A stretch of 64,000 nucleotides of DNA from Streptomyces rugosispiralis. GTDB lineage: Bacteria; Actinomycetota; Actinomycetes; Streptomycetales; Streptomycetaceae. Where the stretch lies: assembly GCF_024505145.1 (NCBI RefSeq), contig NZ_JANIAA010000001.1:186001-250000 (forward strand), given 5' to 3'. The notes under the pieces are model-generated. The model saw only the letters and a list, made by a program, of their open reading frames with translations, was not told the DNA's origin and did no database searches. The translations under genes were made by a program, and so were the position numbers. Below are positions 57,520 through 64,000 of this stretch, in pieces (within the stretch, counting starts at the first letter, position 1; every line of letters starts with the position of its first letter).

Positions 57520-58491
57520 ATGACCACGACCACTGACGGCGAAGCCTCGCTCGCGCCACCGGACAGCGGTGCCGAGCGGTCCGGACCCCTCAAGATCGTC
57601 CCCGTCCGGCACCCGGGCCGATGGGTGGCCGTGGCCATCGCCCTCGTCCTGGTGGCGCAGTTGGTGCATGCCCTGGTCACCAACCCCGGCCTGGAGTGGG
57701 CGACCTTCCGGCAGTACTTCTTCGACCCGAGCGTTCTGCACGGCGTATGGCTGACCATCGAGCTCACCTTCTACGCCGCGGTGGCGGGCTTCGCGGGCGG
57801 CATGGTGCTGGCCTTCATGCGGCTCTCCCCCAACCCCCTGCTGCGAGTGACCGCCTACGCCTACGTCTGGGTCGTGCGCTCCGTGCCACTGCTGGTGCAG
57901 GTGCTCTTCTGGTTCAACATCTCCTACCTGTACTCGCGTCTGAGCATCGGGGTGCCGTTCGGGCCGGAGTTCTTCTCCTTCAGCACCACCCATCTGGTCA
58001 GCTCGGTGAGTGCGGCCGTCATCGCGCTCTCGGTCAACGAGGCCGCCTTCGCCTCGGAGATCGTCCGTGCCGGCGTGCTGTCCGTCAGCCACGGTCAGCT
58101 GGAGGCCGCCGCCGCGCTCGGGATCCCCAGGCGCCGTCAGCTGATGCGCATCGTGCTGCCGCAGGCCATGCGGACCATCGCGCCCAACGCGGCCAACCAG
58201 CTGATCTCGCTGTTCAAGAACACCTCGATCGTCTCCGTGATGGCGATCATGGAGCTCTTCTACACCGTCCAGGTCATCTACGGGCGCACTTCCCGCATCG
58301 TGCCCATGCTGCTCGTCGCGACCGTCTGGTACGTCCTGCTGACCACCCTCCTCACGATCTTCCAGTACTACGTCGAGCGGCGCTTCGCCAAGGGCACGAC
58401 GCGGGTGCTGCCGCCGACCCCCGTCGAGCGGGTGCGCCTCGCCATCCGCGACCTCCGCGCGGCTGCCGCGGATGAAGGGACCCCGCGGTGA
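57520..58491 (+). CDS. Polar amino-acid ABC transporter permease
   Basis: 323 residues. A non-membrane N-terminus of about 30 residues is followed by about five membrane segments. The binding-protein-dependent transport signature [23 protein letters not shown] and the His/Glu/Gln/Arg/opine family permease pattern ([51 protein letters not shown]) are present. It is a single permease that would work as a homodimer with the ATPase encoded next, with GTGA overlap. Confidence 0.94.
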   Translation: MTTTTDGEASLAPPDSGAERSGPLKIVPVRHPGRWVAVAIALVLVAQLVHALVTNPGLEWATFRQYFFDPSVLHGVWLTIELTFYAAVAGFAGGMVLAFMRLSPNPLLRVTAYAYVWVVRSVPLLVQVLFWFNISYLYSRLSIGVPFGPEFFSFSTTHLVSSVSAAVIALSVNEAAFASEIVRAGVLSVSHGQLEAAAALGIPRRRQLMRIVLPQAMRTIAPNAANQLISLFKNTSIVSVMAIMELFYTVQVIYGRTSRIVPMLLVATVWYVLLTTLLTIFQYYVERRFAKGTTRVLPPTPVERVRLAIRDLRAAAADEGTPR

Positions 58492-59306
58492 CCACGACAT
58501 CGCCTTCCGCCGGCCGCCGTCCCGGCGATGCCGCGGCCGATCCCGCCCGGGTCGTCGTCGACATACGCGACGTCCATAAGAACTACGGCCTGGTCGAGGT
58601 GCTCAAGGGGGTCGATCTCCAGGTCCACGTGGGCGAGGTGACCGTTGTGCTGGGCCCCTCCGGATCGGGCAAGTCCACGCTGTTGCGCTGCATCAACCAC
58701 CTGGAGAAGGTCAAGCGCGGCACCGTCACCATCGACGGCGAACTGATCGGCTACCGGCGGGTCGGCGACAGGCTGCACGAACTGCGCGAGCGCGAGGTGC
58801 TGCGTCAGCGCACCCACATCGGCTTCGTCTTCCAGAACTTCAATCTCTTCCCGCATCTCACGGTGGAGGAGAACCTGGTCGAGGCGCCCGTCTCCGCCCT
58901 GGGCGTGCCGCGTACCCGGGCCCAGGAGCGCGCCGGGCGGCTGCTGGAGCGAGTGGGCCTGCGCGACAAGGCGACCGCCTACCCCGGGCAGCTGTCCGGC
59001 GGCCAGCAGCAGCGCATCGCCATCGCTCGCGCGCTCGCCCTGGAACCCAAGGTGCTGCTCTTCGACGAGCCCACCTCCGCCCTCGACCCGGAGCTGGTCG
59101 GCGAGGTGCTGGATGTGATCAAGGATCTGGCACGCGCCGGCACCACCATGATCGTCGTCACCCATGAGATCGGGTTCGCCCGTGAGGTCGCCGACACCGT
59201 GGTCTTCATGGACGACGGCCGGATCGTCGAGCAGGGGACACCGGCCGACGTGCTCGACTCCCCTCGGCACGAGCGCACCCGCACCTTCCTCTCGAAGGTC
59301 CTCTGA
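58488..59306 (+). CDS. Polar amino-acid ABC transporter ATP-binding protein (GlnQ-like)
   Basis: 272 residues. Walker [20 protein letters not shown]-loop [14 protein letters not shown], signature [16 protein letters not shown], Walker [15 protein letters not shown], and the switch His in [14 protein letters not shown] are all present. The GTG start overlaps the permease stop by 4 bp. It powers the uptake system formed with the upstream permease and the downstream lipoprotein. Confidence 0.95.
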   Translation: MTTTSPSAGRRPGDAAADPARVVVDIRDVHKNYGLVEVLKGVDLQVHVGEVTVVLGPSGSGKSTLLRCINHLEKVKRGTVTIDGELIGYRRVGDRLHELREREVLRQRTHIGFVFQNFNLFPHLTVEENLVEAPVSALGVPRTRAQERAGRLLERVGLRDKATAYPGQLSGGQQQRIAIARALALEPKVLLFDEPTSALDPELVGEVLDVIKDLARAGTTMIVVTHEIGFAREVADTVVFMDDGRIVEQGTPADVLDSPRHERTRTFLSKVL

Positions 59307-59335
59307 CCCCATTTCTTCTGAAAGACAGGACCACC

Positions 59336-60304
59336 ATGTCCATACTCACCCGCCCCAAGCTCACCGCGTGCACCCTGGCCATCGCCGCCGCGCTCACCCT
59401 GAGCGCCTGCGGCGGCCCGTCCAAGGACGCATCCGGATCGGCGTCCAAGGAGCCCTTCAACACCGGCCCGCACCAGAACCGCTACGCGGCGCCCAAGGTC
59501 GACTCCATCGCCGCCGAGGTACCCGCGGCCATCCGGTCCCGGGGCACCCTCGAAATCGGCAACTCCAAGGGGAGCACCGCACCGCTCACCTTCTTCGCCA
59601 CCGACAACAAGACCCTCATCGGCGTGGAAACGGACATGGCGTACGCGATCGCCTCGGTGTTCGGCCTCAAGGCGCACTACAACCCGGTCTCCTTCGAGCA
59701 GGTCTTCGTCGGTCTGGACAGCGGCAAGTACGACGTCGGCGTCACCAACATCACCGTCACCGAACTGCGCAAGCAGAAGTACGACATGGCCACCTACCGC
59801 AAGGACGCGCAGGCGTTCGAGGCCAAGAAGGGCGCGACGTGGCGCGTCACCGGCCCCAAGGACGTGGCGGGCAGGACCATCGCCGTGCCCACCGGGACCA
59901 GTGAGGAGAAGGCCCTGCTGGACTGGAGCGCCCAGAACGTCAAGGCGGGCCGCAAGGCCGTCAACGTGAAGTACTACCAGGACGAATCGGCTTGCTATCT
60001 GGCCCTCCAGTCCGGCCAGATCGACGCCTATCTCCATCCCAACCCCGAGGCCCAGTACCACGCCAGGACCTCCGGCCAGACCCAGGTCGTCGGCGACATC
60101 ATCGGAGCCGGGAAAGGTCTGGAGGGCCTGATCGCCGCGACCACCAAGAAGGACAACGGCCTCGGCAAGCCGCTCAACGACGCGATCAACTACCTGATCA
60201 AGAAGGGCGTCTACGGGAAGATCCTGGCGCGCTGGGATCTCACCAGCGACGCGGTGAGCACCTCGCGGCTCAACCCGCCCGGTCTGCCGATCGAGAAGAA
60301 GTGA
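59336..60304 (+). CDS. Amino-acid ABC transporter substrate-binding lipoprotein
   Basis: 322 residues. The signal peptide ends in a lipobox, LTLSACGG, so the mature protein is lipid-anchored outside the membrane. The family-3 solute-binding pattern is seen: SRGTLEIGNSKGSTAPLTFF, LIGVETDMAYAIASVFGL, FEQVFVGLDSGKYDVGVTNI, DVAGRTIAVPTGTSEEKAL, and LQSGQIDAYLHPNPEAQYHA. It delivers the ligand, probably a polar amino acid or analogue, to the permease. A possible RBS GAAAGACAGGA precedes the ATG by several bases. Confidence 0.93.
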   Translation: MSILTRPKLTACTLAIAAALTLSACGGPSKDASGSASKEPFNTGPHQNRYAAPKVDSIAAEVPAAIRSRGTLEIGNSKGSTAPLTFFATDNKTLIGVETDMAYAIASVFGLKAHYNPVSFEQVFVGLDSGKYDVGVTNITVTELRKQKYDMATYRKDAQAFEAKKGATWRVTGPKDVAGRTIAVPTGTSEEKALLDWSAQNVKAGRKAVNVKYYQDESACYLALQSGQIDAYLHPNPEAQYHARTSGQTQVVGDIIGAGKGLEGLIAATTKKDNGLGKPLNDAINYLIKKGVYGKILARWDLTSDAVSTSRLNPPGLPIEKK

Positions 60305-60383
60305 GCTTCCGCGCGTCGGTCACGGCGTCCGAGACGGCGCGCGGCTCGTGGGTGGCCACGGCTTCCCCCAACGATCTGCCGGC

Positions 60384-61610
60384 TCATGGGGCTACCGGAC
60401 GCCGCGGCTGAGCCGGACCGCGGCGGACGAGGGCCGCCGCGTGGTGGTGGAAGGCGCGGCGGACCGCCGGGAAGCGGCGGGGGTCACGGCTGGGGTGGAC
60501 GCGGTTGGTGAGGAGGACGTAGTAGCGGCCTTCCGCTCCCGCCCCGTCCGTTCCCGCCCTGTCCGCCTCTGCCCCGTCCGCTCCCGCCCCGTCCGCCTCT
60601 GCCCCGTCCACCGCCGGCTCCACCCACAGGCTCGTCCCCGTGAAGCCCGTGTGGCCGTACGAGGACGGCCCCATCGCCGTACCGACCGGCGACCCCACCG
60701 CGTCCCGCCCCTGCCAGCCGAGGCAGCGGCGCAGCGGAAGGCCCTCCGTATGGCAGGCGGTCATACGGGCGAAGCCGGGCGCGCTCAGCAGGCCGTCGCC
60801 GCCCGCCGCGAGCACCCGGCCCAGCCGGTCCATGTCCGCCAGCGGTGCGAACAGGCCGGCGTGGCCGCAGACTCCGCCGAGCACCACCGCGTTCTCATCG
60901 TGCACCTGGCCGGTCACCAGGCGGCCGCGCCAGGTGCACAGCTCCGTGGAGACCGCGCGGTCACGGGCCGCCGGGCCGGGTGCGAAGACCGTCTCGCGCA
61001 TGCCGAGCGGCTCGCACACCTGCTTCGCCACCAGCTCGTCCAGGCCGGTGGCGGTGGCCTGTTCGAGGATCAGGCCGAGCAGGACGAAGCCCGCGGAGGA
61101 GTACTCCACCACCGTGCCCGGCGCCCCGCGGAGCGGTAGCCCGCGGAGGGCGGTCAGCAGTCCGTCCCGGTCGGAGTGCGTGCGCCAGAGCGGGGTGCCG
61201 CCGGGCAGACCGGAGGTATGGGTGAGCAGTTGGGTGACGGTGATGTCCGCCTTGCCCGGCACCCGGCGGTACTCCGGCAGATACGCGCCGACCGGGTCGT
61301 CCAGCCGGAGCGCTCCCGTCTCCGCCAGCCGGAGCGCGGCCAGGCCCACGATCGGTTTCGTCACCGAGGCCAGATCCCACAGCTCGGTGCCGTCCAGCTC
61401 CGCCCCGCCCCAACGACGTGTGCCCAGGTGCCCGTGTGTCTCCCGCCCGGCCGCGGTGCCGACCGACCACGCGGCCGCGGAGTAGATCCCGGCCCGGCGG
61501 CCGGCCGCCAGGAGCGCCTCGAGCCGTGCCGGCCGGTCCGCCGGGGGCCGGCGGGCCGTTCCCCTACGCTCCGCCCCCGGTGTGATCCGGCCGCCCACCG
61601 CCCCGCTCAC
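60384..61610 (-). CDS. Serine beta-lactamase-like hydrolase (class C / esterase type)
   Basis: 408 residues from the GTG at 61610, which overlaps the IclR stop (GTGA); the longer frame to 61976 overlaps the regulator gene. The SxxK motif is in LASVTKPIVG, the YxS/N motif is YSSAGF, and GHTGFTGTSLW occupies the KTG-like position. There is no secretion signal, so it probably acts in the cytoplasm as an esterase or D-amino-peptidase-like enzyme. Near the C-terminus an Ala/Gly/Asp/Glu repeat (DGAEA, DGAGA units) is inserted between WVEPAV and RYYVLLTN. It is coupled to the IclR regulator and near a peptide transporter, so a peptide-like or ester substrate is possible. Confidence 0.9.
   Translation of the reverse strand: MSGAVGGRITPGAERRGTARRPPADRPARLEALLAAGRRAGIYSAAAWSVGTAAGRETHGHLGTRRWGGAELDGTELWDLASVTKPIVGLAALRLAETGALRLDDPVGAYLPEYRRVPGKADITVTQLLTHTSGLPGGTPLWRTHSDRDGLLTALRGLPLRGAPGTVVEYSSAGFVLLGLILEQATATGLDELVAKQVCEPLGMRETVFAPGPAARDRAVSTELCTWRGRLVTGQVHDENAVVLGGVCGHAGLFAPLADMDRLGRVLAAGGDGLLSAPGFARMTACHTEGLPLRRCLGWQGRDAVGSPVGTAMGPSSYGHTGFTGTSLWVEPAVDGAEADGAGADGAEADRAGTDGAGAEGRYYVLLTNRVHPSRDPRRFPAVRRAFHHHAAALVRRGPAQPRRPVAP
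60535..60609 (-). repeat. 15-bp in-frame tandem repeat inside the serine hydrolase gene
   Basis: Five 15-bp units (types GCTCCCGCCCCGTCC and GCCTCTGCCCCGTCC) at 60535-60609 encode five-residue units of the form DGAxA. They sit in a surface loop of the hydrolase fold, between two conserved strands. Confidence 0.85.
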
Positions 61611-62440
61611 TCCTGACCCCGCACGATCCCCAGCGGCCCCGTCCCGCCGCGCAACGCCGCCGACACCGTGCCGGCGGCGGCCCGCACCATCGGCCCCAGC
61701 ACCGCCACGCTCTCCTCGTCCAGCGTGAACGTCAGTCCGACGATGCCGACCGCGCCGGCGACCCGGTCGCCCGGCCCCAGCACCGGGGCCGCGATGGCGC
61801 GGACGTCCTGCTCCGCGTATTCGTCGTCGACCGCGTAGCCTCGCTCGCGCACGGTGGGCAGCGCGGCGAGCACCGCCCCCGGGTCCCGCACCGTCCGTGA
61901 CGTACGGGCCGGGAGCGGCTCGCCGCCCAGCAGCTCCGCCGCCGCGGGTGACGGCAGGGCCGACAACATCGCCCACCCCACCGCCGAGCAGTACAGCGGG
62001 ACTTCGCCGCCCGCGGTCAGCGGCATGCGGTACGTGGACGACGGCTCCGACTGCGTCACATGCACCGCCACGGCGCCGTCCCGAACCGAGAAGTGGGCCA
62101 AGTGGCCGGTGCGCAGCCGCAGGTCGTCCAGGACCGGGCGGGCCAGCCGCAGCTCGCTGCTGGCGGCCAGCGCCGTGGCGGCGAGCCCGAGCAGGCGCGG
62201 CCCGGCCTGGTAGTTGCCGCCGGGGCCCGGGACCGCGTACCCGGCCTCGGCGAAGGTGTGCAGCAGGCGGTGGACGGTCGGCTTCGGCAGCCCCGTGCGG
62301 GCGGCGAGGTCGGCCAGGCGGTGCGGGGCGTCGGGCTGGACCAGCGCGTCCAGCACCGCGAGTGCCTTGTCCACGGGACCCGTCGAGGCGGCGGGCGGCT
62401 CCTCACGGCGGGAGACGGAGGTATTGACCGGCTTCGGCAT
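61607..62440 (-). CDS. IclR-family transcriptional regulator
   Basis: 277 residues. The N-terminal helix-turn-helix (DKALAVLDALVQPDAPHRLA, then RTGLPKPTVHRLLHTFAEAG) is followed by the IclR effector domain with YRMPLTAGGEVPLYCSAVGWAML, RERGYAVDDEYAEQDVRAIAAPV and GAVGIVGLTFTL. It is translationally coupled to the serine hydrolase and divergent from the peptide-binding lipoprotein, with two GTTC/GAAC palindromes between. It probably controls both sides. Confidence 0.94.
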   Translation of the reverse strand: MPKPVNTSVSRREEPPAASTGPVDKALAVLDALVQPDAPHRLADLAARTGLPKPTVHRLLHTFAEAGYAVPGPGGNYQAGPRLLGLAATALAASSELRLARPVLDDLRLRTGHLAHFSVRDGAVAVHVTQSEPSSTYRMPLTAGGEVPLYCSAVGWAMLSALPSPAAAELLGGEPLPARTSRTVRDPGAVLAALPTVRERGYAVDDEYAEQDVRAIAAPVLGPGDRVAGAVGIVGLTFTLDEESVAVLGPMVRAAAGTVSAALRGGTGPLGIVRGQE

Positions 62441-62463
62441 GTCGCCTAGCTTAACGCATCATC

Positions 62464-62502
62464 GTTCCGGCTCCCGGAACGGACGAACTGTTCAATGGAA
62501 CA
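62464..62502. promoter_or_regulatory. Candidate IclR operator pair
   Basis: GTTCCGG (62464-62470) faces CCGGAAC (62474-62480) over CTC. TGTTC (62489-62493) faces GAACA (62498-62502) over AATG. Both share GTTC..GAAC symmetry and fill most of the 80-bp gap between the divergent IclR and lipoprotein genes. Confidence 0.6.
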
Positions 62503-62520
62503 TCACGCGGAGGGCAGATC

Positions 62521-64000
62521 GTGACTCCTCCATCACTGTCGCGCCGTAGGGCCCTTCGGCTGGGCGGGCTCGCACTCCCCGTCATCGCCGCGCCGACAGC
62601 GCTCACCGGATGCGGAACGGCCGTGGGCGCGGGCGGCGACGGCACCCTCCGGGTGGCGCAGCCGACCGACCCCACCACGCTCGATCCGCACAAGCAGGGC
62701 GACATGGTCTCCATGAACGTCCTGATCAACATCTTCGACACCCTCACCACCCGGGATGTCCGCGGCCGGCTCGCCGCCCGGCTCGCCACCTCCTGGGAGC
62801 CCCGCTCCAGGACCGTGTGGCGCTTCCGCCTCCGGAGAGGCGTGCGCTTCCACAACGGGGAGGAGTTCGACGCCGACGCCGTCAAGTTCTCCATCGAGCG
62901 GGTCCTCGACCCGAAGACGCGGTCGCCGATCGTCGAGCTGCGGTATGTGACCTCGGTCCGCGTGGTCGACCGCCACACCGTGGATGTGCACACCACGCTG
63001 CACGACCCGATCCTGCCCGCGAAGCTGTCGCTCTTCGGCGGCGTGATCGTGCCGCCGAAGTACCTCGCCGACGTCGGCGACGCCGCCTTCGCCAAGCGGC
63101 CGGTCGGCACCGGGCCGTTCGTCTTCCAATCCTTCCGGCGCGATCGCGAGCTACGGCTGCGCGCCAACCACCGCCACTTCCACGGCTCCCCCGGGGCCGA
63201 CCGCCTCGTCTTCCGCGCGCTGCCCAACCCCGCCTCCGCGCTGGCCGCGTTGCAGAGCGACGAGGTCGACCTGGTCACCGGGCTCACCCCGGACGCCGCC
63301 CGGCAGCTGTCCGGCTACGCGGGCGTGGAGCTGGAGAGCCACCGGGGCGTCAGGACCGCGTACCTCAACCTCGACACCACCTCCGGGCCGCTGCGCGACC
63401 GCCGCGTGCGGCAGGCGCTCAACCACGCCGTCGACGTGCCGCTGCTCATCAAGGCCGTACTGGACGGCAAGGCGCGCGAGGTGCCCGCCATGCTGCCGCG
63501 CGGCGTCGTCGGCTTCGACGGGTCGATCGAGCCCTTCCGGCGCTCGGTACGCACCGCCCGGCGGCTGCTCGCCGAGGCCGGCCACCCGCACGGCCTCACC
63601 ACCACGCTCGCCGCCTCCAACGACGACGCCCAGGTCGCCGAGGCCATCTCCGGCCTGCTCGACCGCGCCGGCATCCGGGCCCGCGTCGATCTGCTCGACC
63701 CCGGCACCTTCTCCGCCCGCCTCACCTCCGACAACCGGCACGCGCTCGGCCCCATCTACCTGGCCGCCTCCACCGCCTGGACGCTCGACGGCGCGTCCAT
63801 GGTGCAGTCGAACGTGCGCCATGACCGTCGGCAGAGCCGGTGGGTGTCGAAGGAGGCCGACCGGCTCATCGACGCCGAGGAGCTGTCCATGGACCCCGAA
63901 GACCGGCAGCGCGCGTTCACCGCGCTCCAGCGGCTGATCAAACGCGAGGCCCCGTTCGTACCGCTCTACCAGCAGGACATCATCCTCGCCCGGACCACCC
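62521..64000 (+). CDS. Peptide-type ABC transporter substrate-binding lipoprotein, 3' end outside window
   Basis: 493 complete codons are visible; the gene continues past the right edge. It starts at GTG 62521 (MTPPSLSRRRALRLGGLALP) with GGAGGG upstream. The N-terminus has a Tat-like SRRR motif and a lipobox TALTGCG, so it is a Tat-exported lipoprotein. It follows the family-5 pattern: LRVAQPTDPTTLDPHKQGD, NIFDTLTTRDVRG, SRTVWRFRLRRGVRFHNGE, KRPVGTGPFVFQSF, TAYLNLDTTSGPLRDRRVRQAL. This family binds di/oligopeptides, nickel or sugars. Permease and ATPase genes are expected to the right. Confidence 0.93.
   Translation, partial: MTPPSLSRRRALRLGGLALPVIAAPTALTGCGTAVGAGGDGTLRVAQPTDPTTLDPHKQGDMVSMNVLINIFDTLTTRDVRGRLAARLATSWEPRSRTVWRFRLRRGVRFHNGEEFDADAVKFSIERVLDPKTRSPIVELRYVTSVRVVDRHTVDVHTTLHDPILPAKLSLFGGVIVPPKYLADVGDAAFAKRPVGTGPFVFQSFRRDRELRLRANHRHFHGSPGADRLVFRALPNPASALAALQSDEVDLVTGLTPDAARQLSGYAGVELESHRGVRTAYLNLDTTSGPLRDRRVRQALNHAVDVPLLIKAVLDGKAREVPAMLPRGVVGFDGSIEPFRRSVRTARRLLAEAGHPHGLTTTLAASNDDAQVAEAISGLLDRAGIRARVDLLDPGTFSARLTSDNRHALGPIYLAASTAWTLDGASMVQSNVRHDRRQSRWVSKEADRLIDAEELSMDPEDRQRAFTALQRLIKREAPFVPLYQQDIILARTT

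Noticed and set aside
60305..60383. Terminator between the convergent lipoprotein and serine hydrolase genes
   Set aside because: No stem longer than a few base pairs could be found by eye.

Overview
The window is high-GC DNA with actinomycete gene style: GTG starts, GTGA/TGATG overlaps, Tat and lipobox signals, MbtH, and SpoIIE-type phosphatases. A Streptomyces or close relative is the best reading. No rRNA, tRNA, transposase or CRISPR array was recognised.

1-32.3 kb, almost all on the minus strand, is most of a lipopeptide gene cluster that continues past the left edge. In transcription order it holds an ABC exporter pair (32.1-30.4 kb) and two giant NRPS genes. The first NRPS is starter C-A-T-E, C-A-T-E. 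The second is C-A-T-E, C-A-T, C-A-T, C-A-T-TE. They are followed by an MbtH-like protein, an acyl carrier protein, a small membrane protein, the SbnA/SbnB pair for L-2,3-diaminopropionate, a FabG ketoreductase, two FabZ-like dehydratases (one lacking the catalytic His), a second near-identical ACP and the start of a ketosynthase. This fits a highly reducing type II PKS that builds an unsaturated acyl starter for a six-residue peptide. By-eye A-domain codes give ?(D), Ser(D), ?(D), Val, a basic residue (possibly Dap), Asp/Asn. A sequence close to the PAS-LuxR (PimM-type) operator lies upstream of the exporter genes.

32.7-41.1 kb is mixed: a secreted beta-propeller, glutamate dehydrogenase (gdhA), remnants of two divergent genes that lost their 5' halves, a Tat-exported GH95-like glycosidase, a PhoX/DUF839-like secreted protein and two small membrane proteins.

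41.2-47.8 kb is a plus-strand catabolic unit: LysR regulator, MHS-type transporter, AidB-like acyl-CoA dehydrogenase, class III CoA-transferase and glutaryl-CoA dehydrogenase. It resembles glutarate or dicarboxylate degradation.

47.9-54.3 kb (minus) has a P450 with a TTA codon, a membrane-anchored SpoIIE-type phosphatase with its own ATPase domain, a CYP157-like P450 without the ExxR motif, and a ferredoxin reading frame with no start codon.

54.3-60.3 kb holds a phosphonatase-like HAD hydrolase and an RpiR regulator, divergent from an aminotransferase and a polar amino-acid ABC transporter. Repeated ATCCA/TGGAT operator-like sites lie between the two sides.

60.4-64.0 kb has a serine beta-lactamase-like hydrolase and an IclR regulator, divergent from a peptide-type ABC solute-binding lipoprotein cut by the right edge.

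Short tandem repeats recur at five places: 33, 18, 16, 15 and 10 bp units. Two of them begin exactly at stop codons.
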